From assembly GCA_965247245.1 (NCBI GenBank), contig CBDFGV010000002.1, positions 1 to 64,000 on the forward strand: 64,000 bases of DNA. Direction: 5' to 3'. A program made the position numbers and the translations under genes. Of this stretch, positions 34,012 through 43,228 are shown in pieces. Origin of the DNA: Tectiglobus sp965247245 (GTDB taxonomy: Bacteria > Pseudomonadota > Alphaproteobacteria > Rhizobiales > Hyphomicrobiaceae). The notes beneath the pieces are model-generated. The model was given only the letters and a program-made list of their open reading frames with translations. It was not told the DNA's origin and did not search any database. Position 1 is the stretch's first letter. Each line of letters starts with the position of its first letter.

Positions 34012-35412
34012 TTACGCAATGGGCGCCAGCAGCGGTGGCACCTCATTTTGGTAGGCGATCCCAACGGAAAGCAAACGGGCCTCGGCGAATGGCCGCCCCA
34101 TAAGTTGGAAGCCGTTTGGCAACTCGCCATCCTCATGCGGGTAAGGCAACGTCAGAGCCGGCAGACCAAGATAATTCAGCGGTCGCGAATACTTCATGAC
34201 TTTGCCCAGCGCCGCCATGAGCTGTGGGCCGCCACCGACGTCCAGCTCCGCAATCGTTGGGATCGAACCTGCAAAGTTGGGAAGCATGACAATATCGCAG
34301 CTGCTGTAGACGTCATCCAGCAGTTTCTGCAGCATGGCGCCTCGTGCACGCAGAGCCGTCTGAAAATCGTGAGCCGATACGAAGTGACCAAACTCGACGC
34401 GCGTGCGCACTTGCGGGCCGTAATCGTCCACACGATTGCGCAGAAAGTTTGCATGAAGCGCAGCTGCCTCCGATAACTGAACGATCTGCGCAAGGTGATC
34501 GAGGGTCTGCCAATTGTCGATTTGGACCGGAACGCGCTGACAACCCGCTGCCTCTAAGGCCTTGAGCGCAGCCTCAATGCGGGACTGCACGCTCTCATCG
34601 GCTTGAGCGATCAGTTGCTCGTCTATCCCGATCTTGATCTCGGATCGTTTCTTGCTGGCCTCGCAGATGTAGTCCGGAACGGGCCGTTGGCTTGAGAGTC
34701 CAAAGCGCGGATCATGGCCGGCCAACACGCTCATCATCAGCGCTAGATCTTCGACATGCCGTGCCATTGGCCCAACAGCATCCAACGAGGGCGCCAGTGC
34801 CATGGCTCCTGCCGGTGAAATCAGAGACCATGTTGGCTTCAAAGATGCAATGCCACAAGCTGATGCCGGCAATCGTAGCGAGCCAGCAGTGTCTGATCCG
34901 AGACCGGCAGGAATGCATCCGGTGGCAATCGACATAGCTGTTCCCGACGACGATCCACCGCTGACATGATCAGGGTTCCACGGATTGCGGGCGTGGCCGA
35001 GTACATAGTTATGCCCTATCGGTCCATAAGCAAACTCGGTGAGATGAAGAGCAGCAATCTGATGCGAGCCAGCAGACTTCAGCCTGGCGATCAGCGTCGC
35101 GTCCTGTGATGCCGGCTTGTCAGGTCGGATGTTTCCACCCCAACTCGGAATCTTGCCAATCCGGTCGAACATATCCTTGTGCGCAAGTGGTACACCGTGA
35201 AGCGGGCCGAGTTGCTTACCGGCTGCAACGGCCTCATCGGCTTTCTTCGCTGCTGCAAGCGCTTCCTCATTCTCGAAGGCAACGACAGAGTTGCATTTCT
35301 GGTGTGCCTGTTGGAGGCGGGACAATGCAGCTTCCGTTACCTCAACGGACGAGAACTGCTTGTCTTGAATGGCGGCTGCAATATCGCCTGCTGAGGCTGT
35401 TGCAATATCCAT
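34012..35412 (-). CDS. Amidase-signature family hydrolase
   Basis: A 466-residue amidase with the complete Ser-cisSer-Lys triad in context: Lys79 in GVPLAHKDMFD, cis-Ser in VSGGSSSGTA (residues 150-158) and nucleophile Ser178 in GSDTAGSLRLPA. Length is normal for the GatA/AtzE/AtzF class. The substrate could be an amide, ureide or glutamyl-tRNA; no gatB or tRNA-linked gene is near, so Glu-tRNA amidotransferase is unlikely. Its start overlaps the stop of a 67-codon gene by one base (TAATG), suggesting an obligate small partner, as in AtzE-AtzG or GatA-GatC. Confidence 0.9.
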   Translation of the reverse strand: MDIATASAGDIAAAIQDKQFSSVEVTEAALSRLQQAHQKCNSVVAFENEEALAAAKKADEAVAAGKQLGPLHGVPLAHKDMFDRIGKIPSWGGNIRPDKPASQDATLIARLKSAGSHQIAALHLTEFAYGPIGHNYVLGHARNPWNPDHVSGGSSSGTAMSIATGCIPAGLGSDTAGSLRLPASACGIASLKPTWSLISPAGAMALAPSLDAVGPMARHVEDLALMMSVLAGHDPRFGLSSQRPVPDYICEASKKRSEIKIGIDEQLIAQADESVQSRIEAALKALEAAGCQRVPVQIDNWQTLDHLAQIVQLSEAAALHANFLRNRVDDYGPQVRTRVEFGHFVSAHDFQTALRARGAMLQKLLDDVYSSCDIVMLPNFAGSIPTIAELDVGGGPQLMAALGKVMKYSRPLNYLGLPALTLPYPHEDGELPNGFQLMGRPFAEARLLSVGIAYQNEVPPLLAPIA

Positions 35413-35615
35413 TATTTGCCCTCCGCTTCATCGTTAAGCACGCGGAGGAAGTCAGACGTGTCGGCAGAGAACGGCAGCGCATCTAATACCTGCAACGCGG
35501 TTTCACCTAACATTTGAATATGCTGGCGGATCAGTTGTGCGCGATCCTCGGGTATCTCGTGATCGCCCAGGCTTTGCGGCAGGCCCGCCGCTGCGTTCTC
35601 GTCCACTTTGCTCAT
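35412..35615 (-). CDS. Small amidase-partner protein candidate (AtzG/GatC-like)
   Basis: A 67-residue protein, from ATG 35615 with GGGGAG and GAAAGAG upstream (an in-frame TTG exists at 35633). It is acidic and mostly helical, with IPEDRAQLIRQHIQMLGETALQVLDALPF followed by an extended SADTSDFLRVL tail. Helix bundle plus extended tail is the shape of GatC and of AtzG (DUF4089), which wrap around an amidase. The stop codon overlaps the amidase start by one base. The assignment rests on size, layout and context; no diagnostic residues are visible. Confidence 0.55.
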   Translation of the reverse strand: MSKVDENAAAGLPQSLGDHEIPEDRAQLIRQHIQMLGETALQVLDALPFSADTSDFLRVLNDEAEGK

Positions 35616-35716
35616 CTCTTTCAAACTCCCCAATACCCGGTAACGGCGGCGAGTGTACCATCTCGCTCGCCATCGAATCTCGTCAAGCGCCTTTGCTGAT
35701 TTTTGAGTCGTGGCGA

Positions 35717-36469
35717 TTAAGAGAAAACGCGCCCCGCGTCGATCACCATAGTCTGACCAGTCGTCGTATCACTCTTGCAGAACGTGACAACTTGGTTGGC
35801 GCAATCATCCTTGTCGGCCGGCTTTTGAAGTAAAGATGAGCTCGAAGAGCGTTCGATCATCTCGGGCAACAGATTAGCTGTCGCGCGTGTTCCCTCGATC
35901 AAACCGGGTGCTACGCAATTGACCAAAGTATGTGGGGCCAAAGCGACTGCCATGCAGCGGGTCAGATGATTGAGACCTGCCTTTGAGACGGCGTAGGCGA
36001 TCGATGATCCACCAGGATAGATACCTGCCACTGATGAGATATTGACGATACGGCCTGCGCCTTGGCGCTCCATGATCGGCGCCACTGCTTTGCACAACAT
36101 CATAGGGCCGGTCAGATTGACAGCTAGGATCTTGTCCCAGACCTCGCGTGTAAGGTCATCTAGATCCTTGTAAGGGATGGCCTTGTTGTATGCCGCATCA
36201 TTGATCAGAATATCGAGCTGGCCAAACGAGCCGACAACTTCATCCACCATTCGCTTGACGTCACCTTCCTGGGAGACATCGCATTGAATAGCCTTTGCGT
36301 TGACCTGGTGCTGAGCCTTCAGGTCGGCGCAGAACGCATGTGCAACGTCGGCGCTGGCAGCATAAACAACCGCGATGTGACAGCCTTCACGGGCCAAGGC
36401 GTGACAGATCCGCTGACCCAGACCTCCACTTCCGCCGGTGACGACAGCAACTTTGCCGGCTAACTCCAT
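35717..36469 (-). CDS. Short-chain dehydrogenase/reductase
   Basis: A 250-residue classical SDR: VAVVTGGSGGLGQRI (TGxxxGxG), ILINDAAYNKA, NISSVAGIYPGG (catalytic Ser), YAVSKAGLNHLTR (YxxxK) and the C-terminal GQTMVIDAGRVFS. It resembles FabG-type 3-oxoacyl reductases, but many other alcohol/ketone substrates are possible. The start is well supported by GGAACGAGG. The DUF805 gene ends 9 bp upstream on the same strand. Confidence 0.9.
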   Translation of the reverse strand: MELAGKVAVVTGGSGGLGQRICHALAREGCHIAVVYAASADVAHAFCADLKAQHQVNAKAIQCDVSQEGDVKRMVDEVVGSFGQLDILINDAAYNKAIPYKDLDDLTREVWDKILAVNLTGPMMLCKAVAPIMERQGAGRIVNISSVAGIYPGGSSIAYAVSKAGLNHLTRCMAVALAPHTLVNCVAPGLIEGTRATANLLPEMIERSSSSSLLQKPADKDDCANQVVTFCKSDTTTGQTMVIDAGRVFS

Positions 36470-36478
36470 GCCTCGTTC

Positions 36479-36940
36479 CTACATTTTTGAGCCGAGAGGA
36501 TCTCGGCCGTATCGGTTCTCACCTTTGACGCCGCGAAGAAAGCCGTTGTCAATCAATAGGAAAATAGCCAACAGGCCAAGTATTACCCACATCACGCCTT
36601 CGATAATCGTTGGGTTTTCTATATCCCAAAACGCGCCGAAGAATGGACCGATATAGAATGGCAATACAATCAGGAAGACCGCAACAGCTAACCAGCTTGA
36701 CCAGTCTCTATCATTGAGTCTTTTGACCGTGATTGCCATCGATGGAATTAACAAGCACAGGCTCCAAACATTTGATGCAAAGTTTGGTCGTGGTGCCTCA
36801 GCTTCGAGGTCAAAGAATTCCGGCTGAAACAGCGCCAGCCCACCGATGCTCAAGGCAAAAATAATGGCCAAACCCAACCAAAACCCGGCGCGGCTTATGC
36901 GTCCGTCGAATGAAAACAACAGAAAGAACAGATACTGCAT
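36479..36940 (-). CDS. DUF805 family inner-membrane protein
   Basis: A 153-residue membrane protein from ATG 36940, which is preceded by GGAGGGGGTA; the open frame upstream of it is not used. It starts MQYLFFLLFSFDGRISRAGFW, the typical DUF805 opening (F-GR-SR-FW), followed by about four helices and VKRLNDRDWSSWL, the family's second conserved block. Function of DUF805 (YhaH/YhaI-like) proteins is unknown. Confidence 0.88.
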   Translation of the reverse strand: MQYLFFLLFSFDGRISRAGFWLGLAIIFALSIGGLALFQPEFFDLEAEAPRPNFASNVWSLCLLIPSMAITVKRLNDRDWSSWLAVAVFLIVLPFYIGPFFGAFWDIENPTIIEGVMWVILGLLAIFLLIDNGFLRGVKGENRYGRDPLGSKM

Positions 36941-37008
36941 TACCCCCTCCAAGATCGCGCACCATAACACTAACGCGCACCGACGAAGATAGGTCAGAAC
37001 TTGTTCTT

Positions 37009-37797
37009 CTACGTTCCAGTCCACTCAGGCTTGCGCTTGGCCAGAAAGGCCTCAAGACCGTGCGCGAAGTCATTGCTTGAGTAGACCTTGGCGACGATGT
37101 CGCTATCATCAACTGCCGGCGCCTGGTGACGCATACGGCGCAGGACTTCCTTAATAGCCCGCATTGTGAGTGGCGCATGCGCCTTCATACGCGTCGCCAA
37201 TTCCAGCGCACGTGCACGCACCTCCGCATTGTCTTCGACAAGTTCGTTGACGAGTCCGCAGGCCAGTGCTTCGTCGGCTTCGATCAAACGCGACGTCAGA
37301 ATCACATCCATGACCTTCGCTTCGCCAATTAATCGGACGAGGCGGCTGAGGGTTTCTGCGGACAAACAGTTGCCAAGCGTGCGGGCGATCGGAAAGCCAA
37401 ACTTGATATCCCGAGACGCGATGCGCATGTCGCAAATCGATGCAATGCCTGCTCCGCCACCTGTGCACGCACCGCTGATCGCCGCGATGACAGGAAGCGG
37501 GCATTTTTCCATGCGCGCGAAGTTGGCATCACCTGCACGCTCATAGTTGATGCCTTTTTCGGCTGTAAAATCGCGGAACAGAGAAATGTCGGTTCCAGCT
37601 GCAAAAGCCTTGTCGCCGGCCCCCGTAATGATGATCGCCCTGACCGAGCCGTCGGTTGGAGCACCTTCCAGGATATCGGCGATCTGACCATACATCTCAA
37701 ACGTCAGCGCGTTGCGCGCTTGCGGTCGGTTCAGTGTGATCGTGCCAATTTCGTCTTGGACCTCGTAGATGACGTCCTGGTTTTCTGCATCAGACAT
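37009..37797 (-). CDS. Enoyl-CoA hydratase/isomerase family protein
   Basis: A 262-residue crotonase starting at ATG 37797 (MSDAENQDVIYEV) with GAGGAAA upstream; the upstream open frame is discarded. Seen are ITLNRPQARNALTFEMYGQI, AIIITGAGDKAFAAGTDISLF, LPVIAAISGACTGGGAGIASICDMRIA and FGFPIARTLGNCLSAETLSRLVRLIG, with DVILTSRLIEADEALACGLVNEL. The second active-site stretch lacks the usual glutamate pair, so it may be an isomerase, carnitinyl-type or other crotonase. Downstream on the same strand are DUF805, SDR and amidase genes; upstream is the class V aminotransferase. Confidence 0.88.
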   Translation of the reverse strand: MSDAENQDVIYEVQDEIGTITLNRPQARNALTFEMYGQIADILEGAPTDGSVRAIIITGAGDKAFAAGTDISLFRDFTAEKGINYERAGDANFARMEKCPLPVIAAISGACTGGGAGIASICDMRIASRDIKFGFPIARTLGNCLSAETLSRLVRLIGEAKVMDVILTSRLIEADEALACGLVNELVEDNAEVRARALELATRMKAHAPLTMRAIKEVLRRMRHQAPAVDDSDIVAKVYSSNDFAHGLEAFLAKRKPEWTGT

Positions 37798-37858
37798 AGC
37801 GTTTCCTCGATGGCCATAAGTGCGGATTGATCGATTCAATCTCTGCTTAACTCTAAGA

Positions 37859-39052
37859 CTACTGGCTTGGTGCAGTCTCCGCGAGATAATCCATCGCAGC
37901 CTGGACACCGCCTTTACTATGCGGGACAGAGGCCAGCCCCAAACTCATTTCCACGCCTGCCAGCGTTCCGACCAGGGTCAGATCGTTGATGTCGCCTAAG
38001 TGCCCGATGCGGAAGACTTTTCCGGCAACTTTGGAGAGCCCGGTTCCCAGTGACATGTCGAAGTTGTCTAGAACGATTTTGCGGAAATCATCGGCGTTGT
38101 GACCGTCCGGCATGACAACGCCTGTCAGTACCGGCGAGTGGTACTTGTCGACCTGACACAGGGTTTCAAGTCCCCAAGCTGCAACAGCTCGCCGGGTTGC
38201 CTCACCATGCCGTTTGTGGCGCGCAAAGACCGTCTCAAGCCCTTCCTCGTGGAGCATGCTGATGGCTTCATCGAGCCCATACAGCAGGTTGGTCGCCGGT
38301 GTGTAGGGGAAGAAGCCGTTGGCGTTGTGAGGCAACATCTCCTCCCAAGACCAGAACAATTTTGGCAACTTGGCAGACTTCGATACTTCGATAGCCTTGT
38401 CAGAGATGGCGTTAAATGAAATGCCGGGCGGGAGCATCAAGCCCTTCTGGCTGCCGGATACCGTAACGTCGACACCCCATTCGTCGTGGCGATAGTCAGC
38501 CGATGCCAATCCCGAAATTGTATCGACCATCAGCAAAGCCGGATGGCCGACTGAGTCAATGGCTGCGCGAACTTCGTCGATGCGAGACGTGGCGCCTGTC
38601 GATGTCTCATTATGGACGACGCAGACAGCCTTGATTTCGTGGTTGGTGTCAGCGCGCAGGCGCTCCTCGATACGATCGGCCTCGGCGCCGGAGCGCCAAT
38701 CGGACTCGATAAACTCCGGCTGCAAGCCGATTTTCTCGGCCATGCTTTTCCACAGCGAGGCGAAGTGGCCGGTCTCGTACATCAGCACTTTATCACCGGG
38801 TGACATGGTATTGATGAGAGCCGCCTCCCAGGCGCCGGTACCTGACGCCGGATAGATAATGACCGGATTTTCGGTCTTGAAGATCGTCTTGATGCCGGCG
38901 AGTACGCGCTTGCCGAGCTTCTGGAATTCCGGGCCGCGATGGTCGATTACCGGCATCGACATGGCCTTCAGGATACGGTCCGGGACAGGAGAAGGTCCTG
39001 GAATCTGCAGAAAATGGCGACCTGCAATACGTGGCTCGTTTGACCCTGACAT
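37859..39052 (-). CDS. Class V aminotransferase, serine/alanine-glyoxylate type
   Basis: A 397-residue PLP enzyme from ATG 39052 (GAGGAG upstream). Hallmarks are FLQIPGPSPVPDRILKAMSMPVIDHRGPEF, IIYPASGTGAWEAALINTMSPGD, HNETSTGATSRIDEVR, LLMVDTISGLASADYRHDEWGVDV and SGSQKGLMLPPG, whose Lys binds PLP. The set is characteristic of serine-glyoxylate/alanine-glyoxylate aminotransferases, which convert glyoxylate to glycine. It is divergent from a glycolate/lactate-type dehydrogenase gene, which supports a glyoxylate-linked role. Related (S)-ureidoglycine and phosphonate enzymes are alternatives. Confidence 0.9.
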   Translation of the reverse strand: MSGSNEPRIAGRHFLQIPGPSPVPDRILKAMSMPVIDHRGPEFQKLGKRVLAGIKTIFKTENPVIIYPASGTGAWEAALINTMSPGDKVLMYETGHFASLWKSMAEKIGLQPEFIESDWRSGAEADRIEERLRADTNHEIKAVCVVHNETSTGATSRIDEVRAAIDSVGHPALLMVDTISGLASADYRHDEWGVDVTVSGSQKGLMLPPGISFNAISDKAIEVSKSAKLPKLFWSWEEMLPHNANGFFPYTPATNLLYGLDEAISMLHEEGLETVFARHKRHGEATRRAVAAWGLETLCQVDKYHSPVLTGVVMPDGHNADDFRKIVLDNFDMSLGTGLSKVAGKVFRIGHLGDINDLTLVGTLAGVEMSLGLASVPHSKGGVQAAMDYLAETAPSQ

Positions 39053-39159
39053 GCCCTGAACTCCTCTTCTCAACCGCGCGTATGGGACGGAAACGCCCAC
39101 TGTCGATGCTCAATGATGTGCAAACAAGTGCAGACTCGTTTGTGATTGACGGACTCATA

Positions 39160-39180
39160 GATTGTATACATTATACAATC
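39160..39180. promoter_or_regulatory. Perfect 9-3-9 palindrome, candidate GntR operator
   Basis: GATTGTATA and TATACAATC flank a 3-base spacer. The site lies in the 235-bp region between the class V aminotransferase (starts at 39052) and the FAD/Fe-S dehydrogenase (starts at 39288), about 108 bp from each start. AT-rich palindromes of this size are usual for FCD-type GntR regulators, and a GntR/FCD gene follows at 42515. It also overlaps potential -10 sequences (TATACAT/TATACAA). Binding is inferred. Confidence 0.6.
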
Positions 39181-39287
39181 AAGCAAATTCGTACTGTCTT
39201 CTGCTCGGAGCTCACGATTCGCTTCCATTGCTGCGATTGGAGCGCGGCTCGACCGAGCAAGAGACGATGCACAAACCAGGTGATGCG

Positions 39288-42224
39288 ATGAACATCCAAA
39301 CTCCCGTCCACCACCGTCTGGCCGAACGGCTTGCCAATGATATTGAAGGCGAGGTGCTGTTCGACCCGTTCAGCCGCGGGCGCTATTCGACTGACGCGTC
39401 GATCTACCAGATCGAGCCCGTTGGCGTCGTTGTGCCGAAGCGAGCGGAGGACATTGAGGCGGCGCTCTCGGCCGCCAAGGAAGAAGGCGTCAGCGTTCTC
39501 ATGCGCGGCGGGGGAACCTCGCAGTCGGGACAGACCGTCGGGCGATCCCTGGTCATCGATACCAGCAAGTATCTCAACAACATCATCGAAGCCGATTTCG
39601 AAAATCGAACGGCCTGGGTTGAACCTGGCATTGCCATGGACGACCTCAATCGACAGATCAAATCGTCGGGTCTCTGGTTCCCGGTCGACGTCTCGACGTC
39701 GAGCCGCGCCACGATCGGTGGCATGACAGGTAACAACTCATGCGGCACACGTTCGATCCGCTACGGCATTATGCGCGATAATGTTCTGGCCATTGACGCG
39801 TTACTTGCAGACGGCAGCAAAGCGCACTTCGGACTGCTTGATGCCGACTTCGCTGAAAGTAATCAGCCCGACACGGTGCGCGACCTGTTCCGAGACCTTC
39901 TGAGTTTCGGCCGGCGCGAAGCGGATCATATTGCGCAAGCATTTCCGGGTGTATCCCGGCGAGTCGGTGGCTACCTGATTGATGCGATCATGCCGCCAAC
40001 GGCTGGTGGTCCGGAACAGATCAATGCGGCCACGCTCCTGTGCGGTTCGGAAGGCACGCTTGCGCTGTCGGAACGCATCAAGGTCAAGCTGTCAGCACAA
40101 GCCAAGAACAAGGCTCTCGGCCTATGCCATTTTCCAACGTTCCGCTCTGCGATGGAGAGTGCGCAGCACATCGTCAAGCTTGGCCCTGTGGCCGTGGAAC
40201 TGGTCGATCGCACCTTGATTGAGCTGGCCACCGACATCGACATGTTCCGTCCGGTCATGGAAACCTATGTGCGCGGCAAGCCGGATGCCTTGCTGCTGGT
40301 GGAGTTCGCCGAAGACGACCAAGCCGAGAACCTTCGTCGACTTGATCTGCTCGAAGAGCTGATGGGCGACCTCGGCCACGCCGGTTCGGTGGTCAAAGTT
40401 TCGGCACCACAAGAGCAGGCAACAATCTGGGGCGTACGGGCCGCCGGTCTCAACATCATGATGTCGATGAAGAGCGAAGGCAAACCAGTTTCCTTCATTG
40501 AGGATGCTGCGGTGCCGCTCGAGCATTTGGCCGATTATACTGAGCGCCTCACAGCAGTCTTTGAGAAGCACGGCACAACAGGGACCTGGTATGCGCATGC
40601 CTCCGTCGGTTGTTTGCATGTCCGGCCCGTCCTCAACCTCAAACTTGAGCATGATGCGAAAACGATGCGTGCCATTGCCGAAGAGGCTTTCGAGATGGTG
40701 CGGGAGTACAAGGGCGCGCATTCGGGCGAACATGGTGATGGCCTCGTTCGCTCTGAGTTCCACGAGACGATGTACGGACGCCGCACCGTGGAATTATTCG
40801 AGGAAGTCAAAGATCGCTTCGATCCTGACGGTGTGCTCAATCCTGGCAAGATTGTCCGCGCACCGCGCATGAATGACCGCACGCTGTTCCGCTATAAGCC
40901 TGAGTACGCTGTCGACGATCTCGAAATGGAACTCGACTGGTCTGATTATCCCGGCGCTGGCGGCGGCTTCCAGGGTGCCGTTGAGATGTGCAACAACAAC
41001 GGTGAATGCCGAAAGCAGGCAGCCGGCGTCATGTGCCCAAGTTACCGGGTGACGCGCAACGAGCGCGATCTCACCCGTGGCCGCGCCAACACTCTGCGGC
41101 TTGCGATTTCCGGTCAGCTCGGACCCGACGCCTTTGCGTCCGATGCCATGCTCGAGACAATGAAGCTGTGTGTCTCCTGCAAGGCATGCAAACGTGAATG
41201 CCCAACCGGTGTCGACATGGCCAAGATGAAAATCGAGGTGCTGGCAGCCGCTAACAAGCGCAAGGGGCTCAGCCTGCGTGAGAAACTGGTAGCCTACCTA
41301 CCCCACTATGCGCCGTTTGCAGCCTTGCTCGCGCCACTTCTCAACATGCGCAACTGGTTGCCCGGCCTGCCTTGGTTGAGCGAAAGAGCTACTGGGTTCT
41401 CTGCCAAACGACAGCTTCCGACATGGCGCATGGATGTTTTCAACGATGGCCATGACAGTGGAACGAGACCTGTCAACGATCGCACCGTCGCGCTCTTCGC
41501 GGATACCTTCAACCGCTACTTTGAGCCCGATAATCTGCGCGCTGCCGAGCGCGTTCTCGGCAAACTTGGCTACGCCGTCGTTCGCCTGCAACCCGCCTGG
41601 CAAAGCAATGAGCGTGCGCTTTGTTGCGGGCGGACGTTCCTGTCAGCCGGCTTGGTCGACAAGGCGCGCGACGAAGCCCGGCGCGTGCTTGAGGTGGCAG
41701 GTCCGCTGGTCAAGCAAGGCGTGCCGATCATCGGACTCGAGCCGTCATGCTTGTTTACGCTACGCGACGAGTTCCCAGCCATGCTCCCCGGCGAAGAGAC
41801 GCAAGCCCTTTCAGAGCACGCCTTCCTGTTTGAGGAGTTCATCGCGCGTGAAGCCAAGGCCGGGCGGATTGAGGGACCGATTGCGCACCATGATGGTACG
41901 CTGCTGCTGCACGGCCACTGCCACCAGAAGGCTTTCGGTGCCATGGACGCCGTCAAAGAAACGCTCGGCCTCGTTGATGGCCTCAAGACGGAGGTCGTCG
42001 AGTCCAGCTGCTGCGGCATGGCCGGCAGTTTTGGCTATCAAAGTGAAACCTACACAGAGTCGGTCGCCATGGCAGAATTGTCTTTGTTGCCGGCAGTCCG
42101 CAAAGCTGACGAGACCACCCTCCTGGCGGCAGACGGCTTTTCTTGCCGCCACCAGATCGAAGATGGTGCCGGGCGCCAGGCGAAGCACGTCGCGCGGGTG
42201 TTGGACGATGTTTTGCCCGACTGA
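39288..42224 (+). CDS. FAD-linked 2-hydroxyacid dehydrogenase with Fe-S C-terminal half (glycolate/D-lactate type)
   Basis: A 978-residue fusion protein from ATG 39288 (AGGTGA upstream). Residues 1-230 form the PCMH FAD-binding domain (LMRGGGTSQSGQTVGRSLVID; GGMTGNNSCGTRSIRYG). Residues 235-540 are the FAD-oxidase C-terminal domain, ending GEHGDGLVRSEF and FDPDGVLNPGKIV. The next part carries ferredoxin-type cysteines (CNNNGECRK...MCPSY; CVSCKACKRECPTGVDM). The C-terminal CCG domains include RALCCGRTFLSAG and ESSCCGMAGSFGY. In effect GlcD/GlcF-type modules are joined in one chain, as in large D-lactate and D-2-hydroxyglutarate dehydrogenases. Oxidation of a 2-hydroxyacid with electrons passed to quinone is expected; the exact substrate is not shown. 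Confidence 0.92.
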   Translation: MNIQTPVHHRLAERLANDIEGEVLFDPFSRGRYSTDASIYQIEPVGVVVPKRAEDIEAALSAAKEEGVSVLMRGGGTSQSGQTVGRSLVIDTSKYLNNIIEADFENRTAWVEPGIAMDDLNRQIKSSGLWFPVDVSTSSRATIGGMTGNNSCGTRSIRYGIMRDNVLAIDALLADGSKAHFGLLDADFAESNQPDTVRDLFRDLLSFGRREADHIAQAFPGVSRRVGGYLIDAIMPPTAGGPEQINAATLLCGSEGTLALSERIKVKLSAQAKNKALGLCHFPTFRSAMESAQHIVKLGPVAVELVDRTLIELATDIDMFRPVMETYVRGKPDALLLVEFAEDDQAENLRRLDLLEELMGDLGHAGSVVKVSAPQEQATIWGVRAAGLNIMMSMKSEGKPVSFIEDAAVPLEHLADYTERLTAVFEKHGTTGTWYAHASVGCLHVRPVLNLKLEHDAKTMRAIAEEAFEMVREYKGAHSGEHGDGLVRSEFHETMYGRRTVELFEEVKDRFDPDGVLNPGKIVRAPRMNDRTLFRYKPEYAVDDLEMELDWSDYPGAGGGFQGAVEMCNNNGECRKQAAGVMCPSYRVTRNERDLTRGRANTLRLAISGQLGPDAFASDAMLETMKLCVSCKACKRECPTGVDMAKMKIEVLAAANKRKGLSLREKLVAYLPHYAPFAALLAPLLNMRNWLPGLPWLSERATGFSAKRQLPTWRMDVFNDGHDSGTRPVNDRTVALFADTFNRYFEPDNLRAAERVLGKLGYAVVRLQPAWQSNERALCCGRTFLSAGLVDKARDEARRVLEVAGPLVKQGVPIIGLEPSCLFTLRDEFPAMLPGEETQALSEHAFLFEEFIAREAKAGRIEGPIAHHDGTLLLHGHCHQKAFGAMDAVKETLGLVDGLKTEVVESSCCGMAGSFGYQSETYTESVAMAELSLLPAVRKADETTLLAADGFSCRHQIEDGAGRQAKHVARVLDDVLPD

Positions 42225-42240
42225 TGCCGCTACGTTCTGT

Positions 42241-42388
42241 CGTCATTCCCGCGGAGGCGGGAAGCCGGACGGGCCTCGGGTCGAAAGGGATTTGCTGGTT
42301 TACAATGAGCCGACAGCTTGGCGAGGCCTTATCTCGCCGACAGCACGAAACGATAATCGCATGGATCTCCGCCTGCGCGGAGATGACG
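42241..42388. repeat. MITE-like element, CGTCATTCCC family, copy A
   Basis: A 148-bp element whose left end (CGTCATTCCCGCGGAGGCGG) is inversely related to its right end (ending GCGCGGAGATGACG) over about 25 bp with a few mismatches. Each end is itself a small hairpin. It occupies most of the gap between the dehydrogenase and the GntR gene. No coding capacity. Confidence 0.7.
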
Positions 42389-42514
42389 GGTTGGATAGAA
42401 GCTTGGAGAATAGAGTGATTGTCGGTCCGCCCAGATGCCAAGTCAGAGCCAAGAGTCGAAGTGCTCCACTCCGCGAGCGGCACGAACAGGCGATAGCAGA
42501 GAGATGAATGCGTC

Positions 42515-43189
42515 ATGACGAATGCGACCACATCACCGCCAAACATCGAACGCCGACCACTGTTTGAGCAACTGGCTGATCGCGTCCGCGAAATGATCCT
42601 CGCAGGTGACTACGCGCCCGGGCAACGCCTGCAAGAGAAAGAGATGAGCGAGCTTTTTGGAGTTTCGCGAACGCCAATGCGGGAGGCACTCAAAGTGCTC
42701 TCGAGCGAGGGACTGGTGACACTGGCGCCTAACCGTGGGGCAGCGGTCACACGGCTTAATGACGACGAGTTAGCCGAAACGTTCCCGATCATGGGAGCAC
42801 TTGAGGCGCTGGCCGGTGAGCTTGCCTGCACCCATGCAACGGACGAAGAGATTGAGCACGTCGCGCGGTTACACGCCCAAATGATTGATGCATTCAGTCG
42901 TCGCGCGCTCGCCGATTACTACAAGGTCAACGAGAGTATCCATACGGCCATTCTGGAGGCGGCACGGAACACGACTTTGACCAAACAGATCGAGCAGTTG
43001 GCTGGCCGTGTGCGTCGCTCGCGTTTTCGAGGCGAGATGTCAGATGACCGCTGGCGGCAGGCTGTCGACGAGCATGAGCACATCATGGACCGCCTGCGCG
43101 TACGTGATGGCGCCGGGCTCGCGGACGCCTTGCGGCGGCATGTCGATACGAAGTTTGAAACCGTGAAGGAAGGGCTGGAAGGCCGTTAG
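42515..43189 (+). CDS. GntR family transcriptional regulator, FCD subfamily
   Basis: A 224-residue regulator. The N-terminal winged helix-turn-helix reads DRVREMILAGDYAPGQRLQEKEMSELFGVSRTPMREALKVLSSEGLVTLAPNRGAAV. The C-terminal FCD ligand domain has the metal-ligand pattern (Asp/His within ADYYKVNESIHTAIL, later VDEHEHIMDRL and DALRRHVDTKF). FCD regulators respond to organic acids. Lying downstream of the 2-hydroxyacid dehydrogenase and class V aminotransferase pair, it probably controls that divergent unit through the palindrome at 39160-39180. Confidence 0.92.
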   Translation: MTNATTSPPNIERRPLFEQLADRVREMILAGDYAPGQRLQEKEMSELFGVSRTPMREALKVLSSEGLVTLAPNRGAAVTRLNDDELAETFPIMGALEALAGELACTHATDEEIEHVARLHAQMIDAFSRRALADYYKVNESIHTAILEAARNTTLTKQIEQLAGRVRRSRFRGEMSDDRWRQAVDEHEHIMDRLRVRDGAGLADALRRHVDTKFETVKEGLEGR

Positions 43190-43228
43190 AGCCGGTTAAG
43201 CCAACCTTCAGCCACTGTGGGTCGGTTG

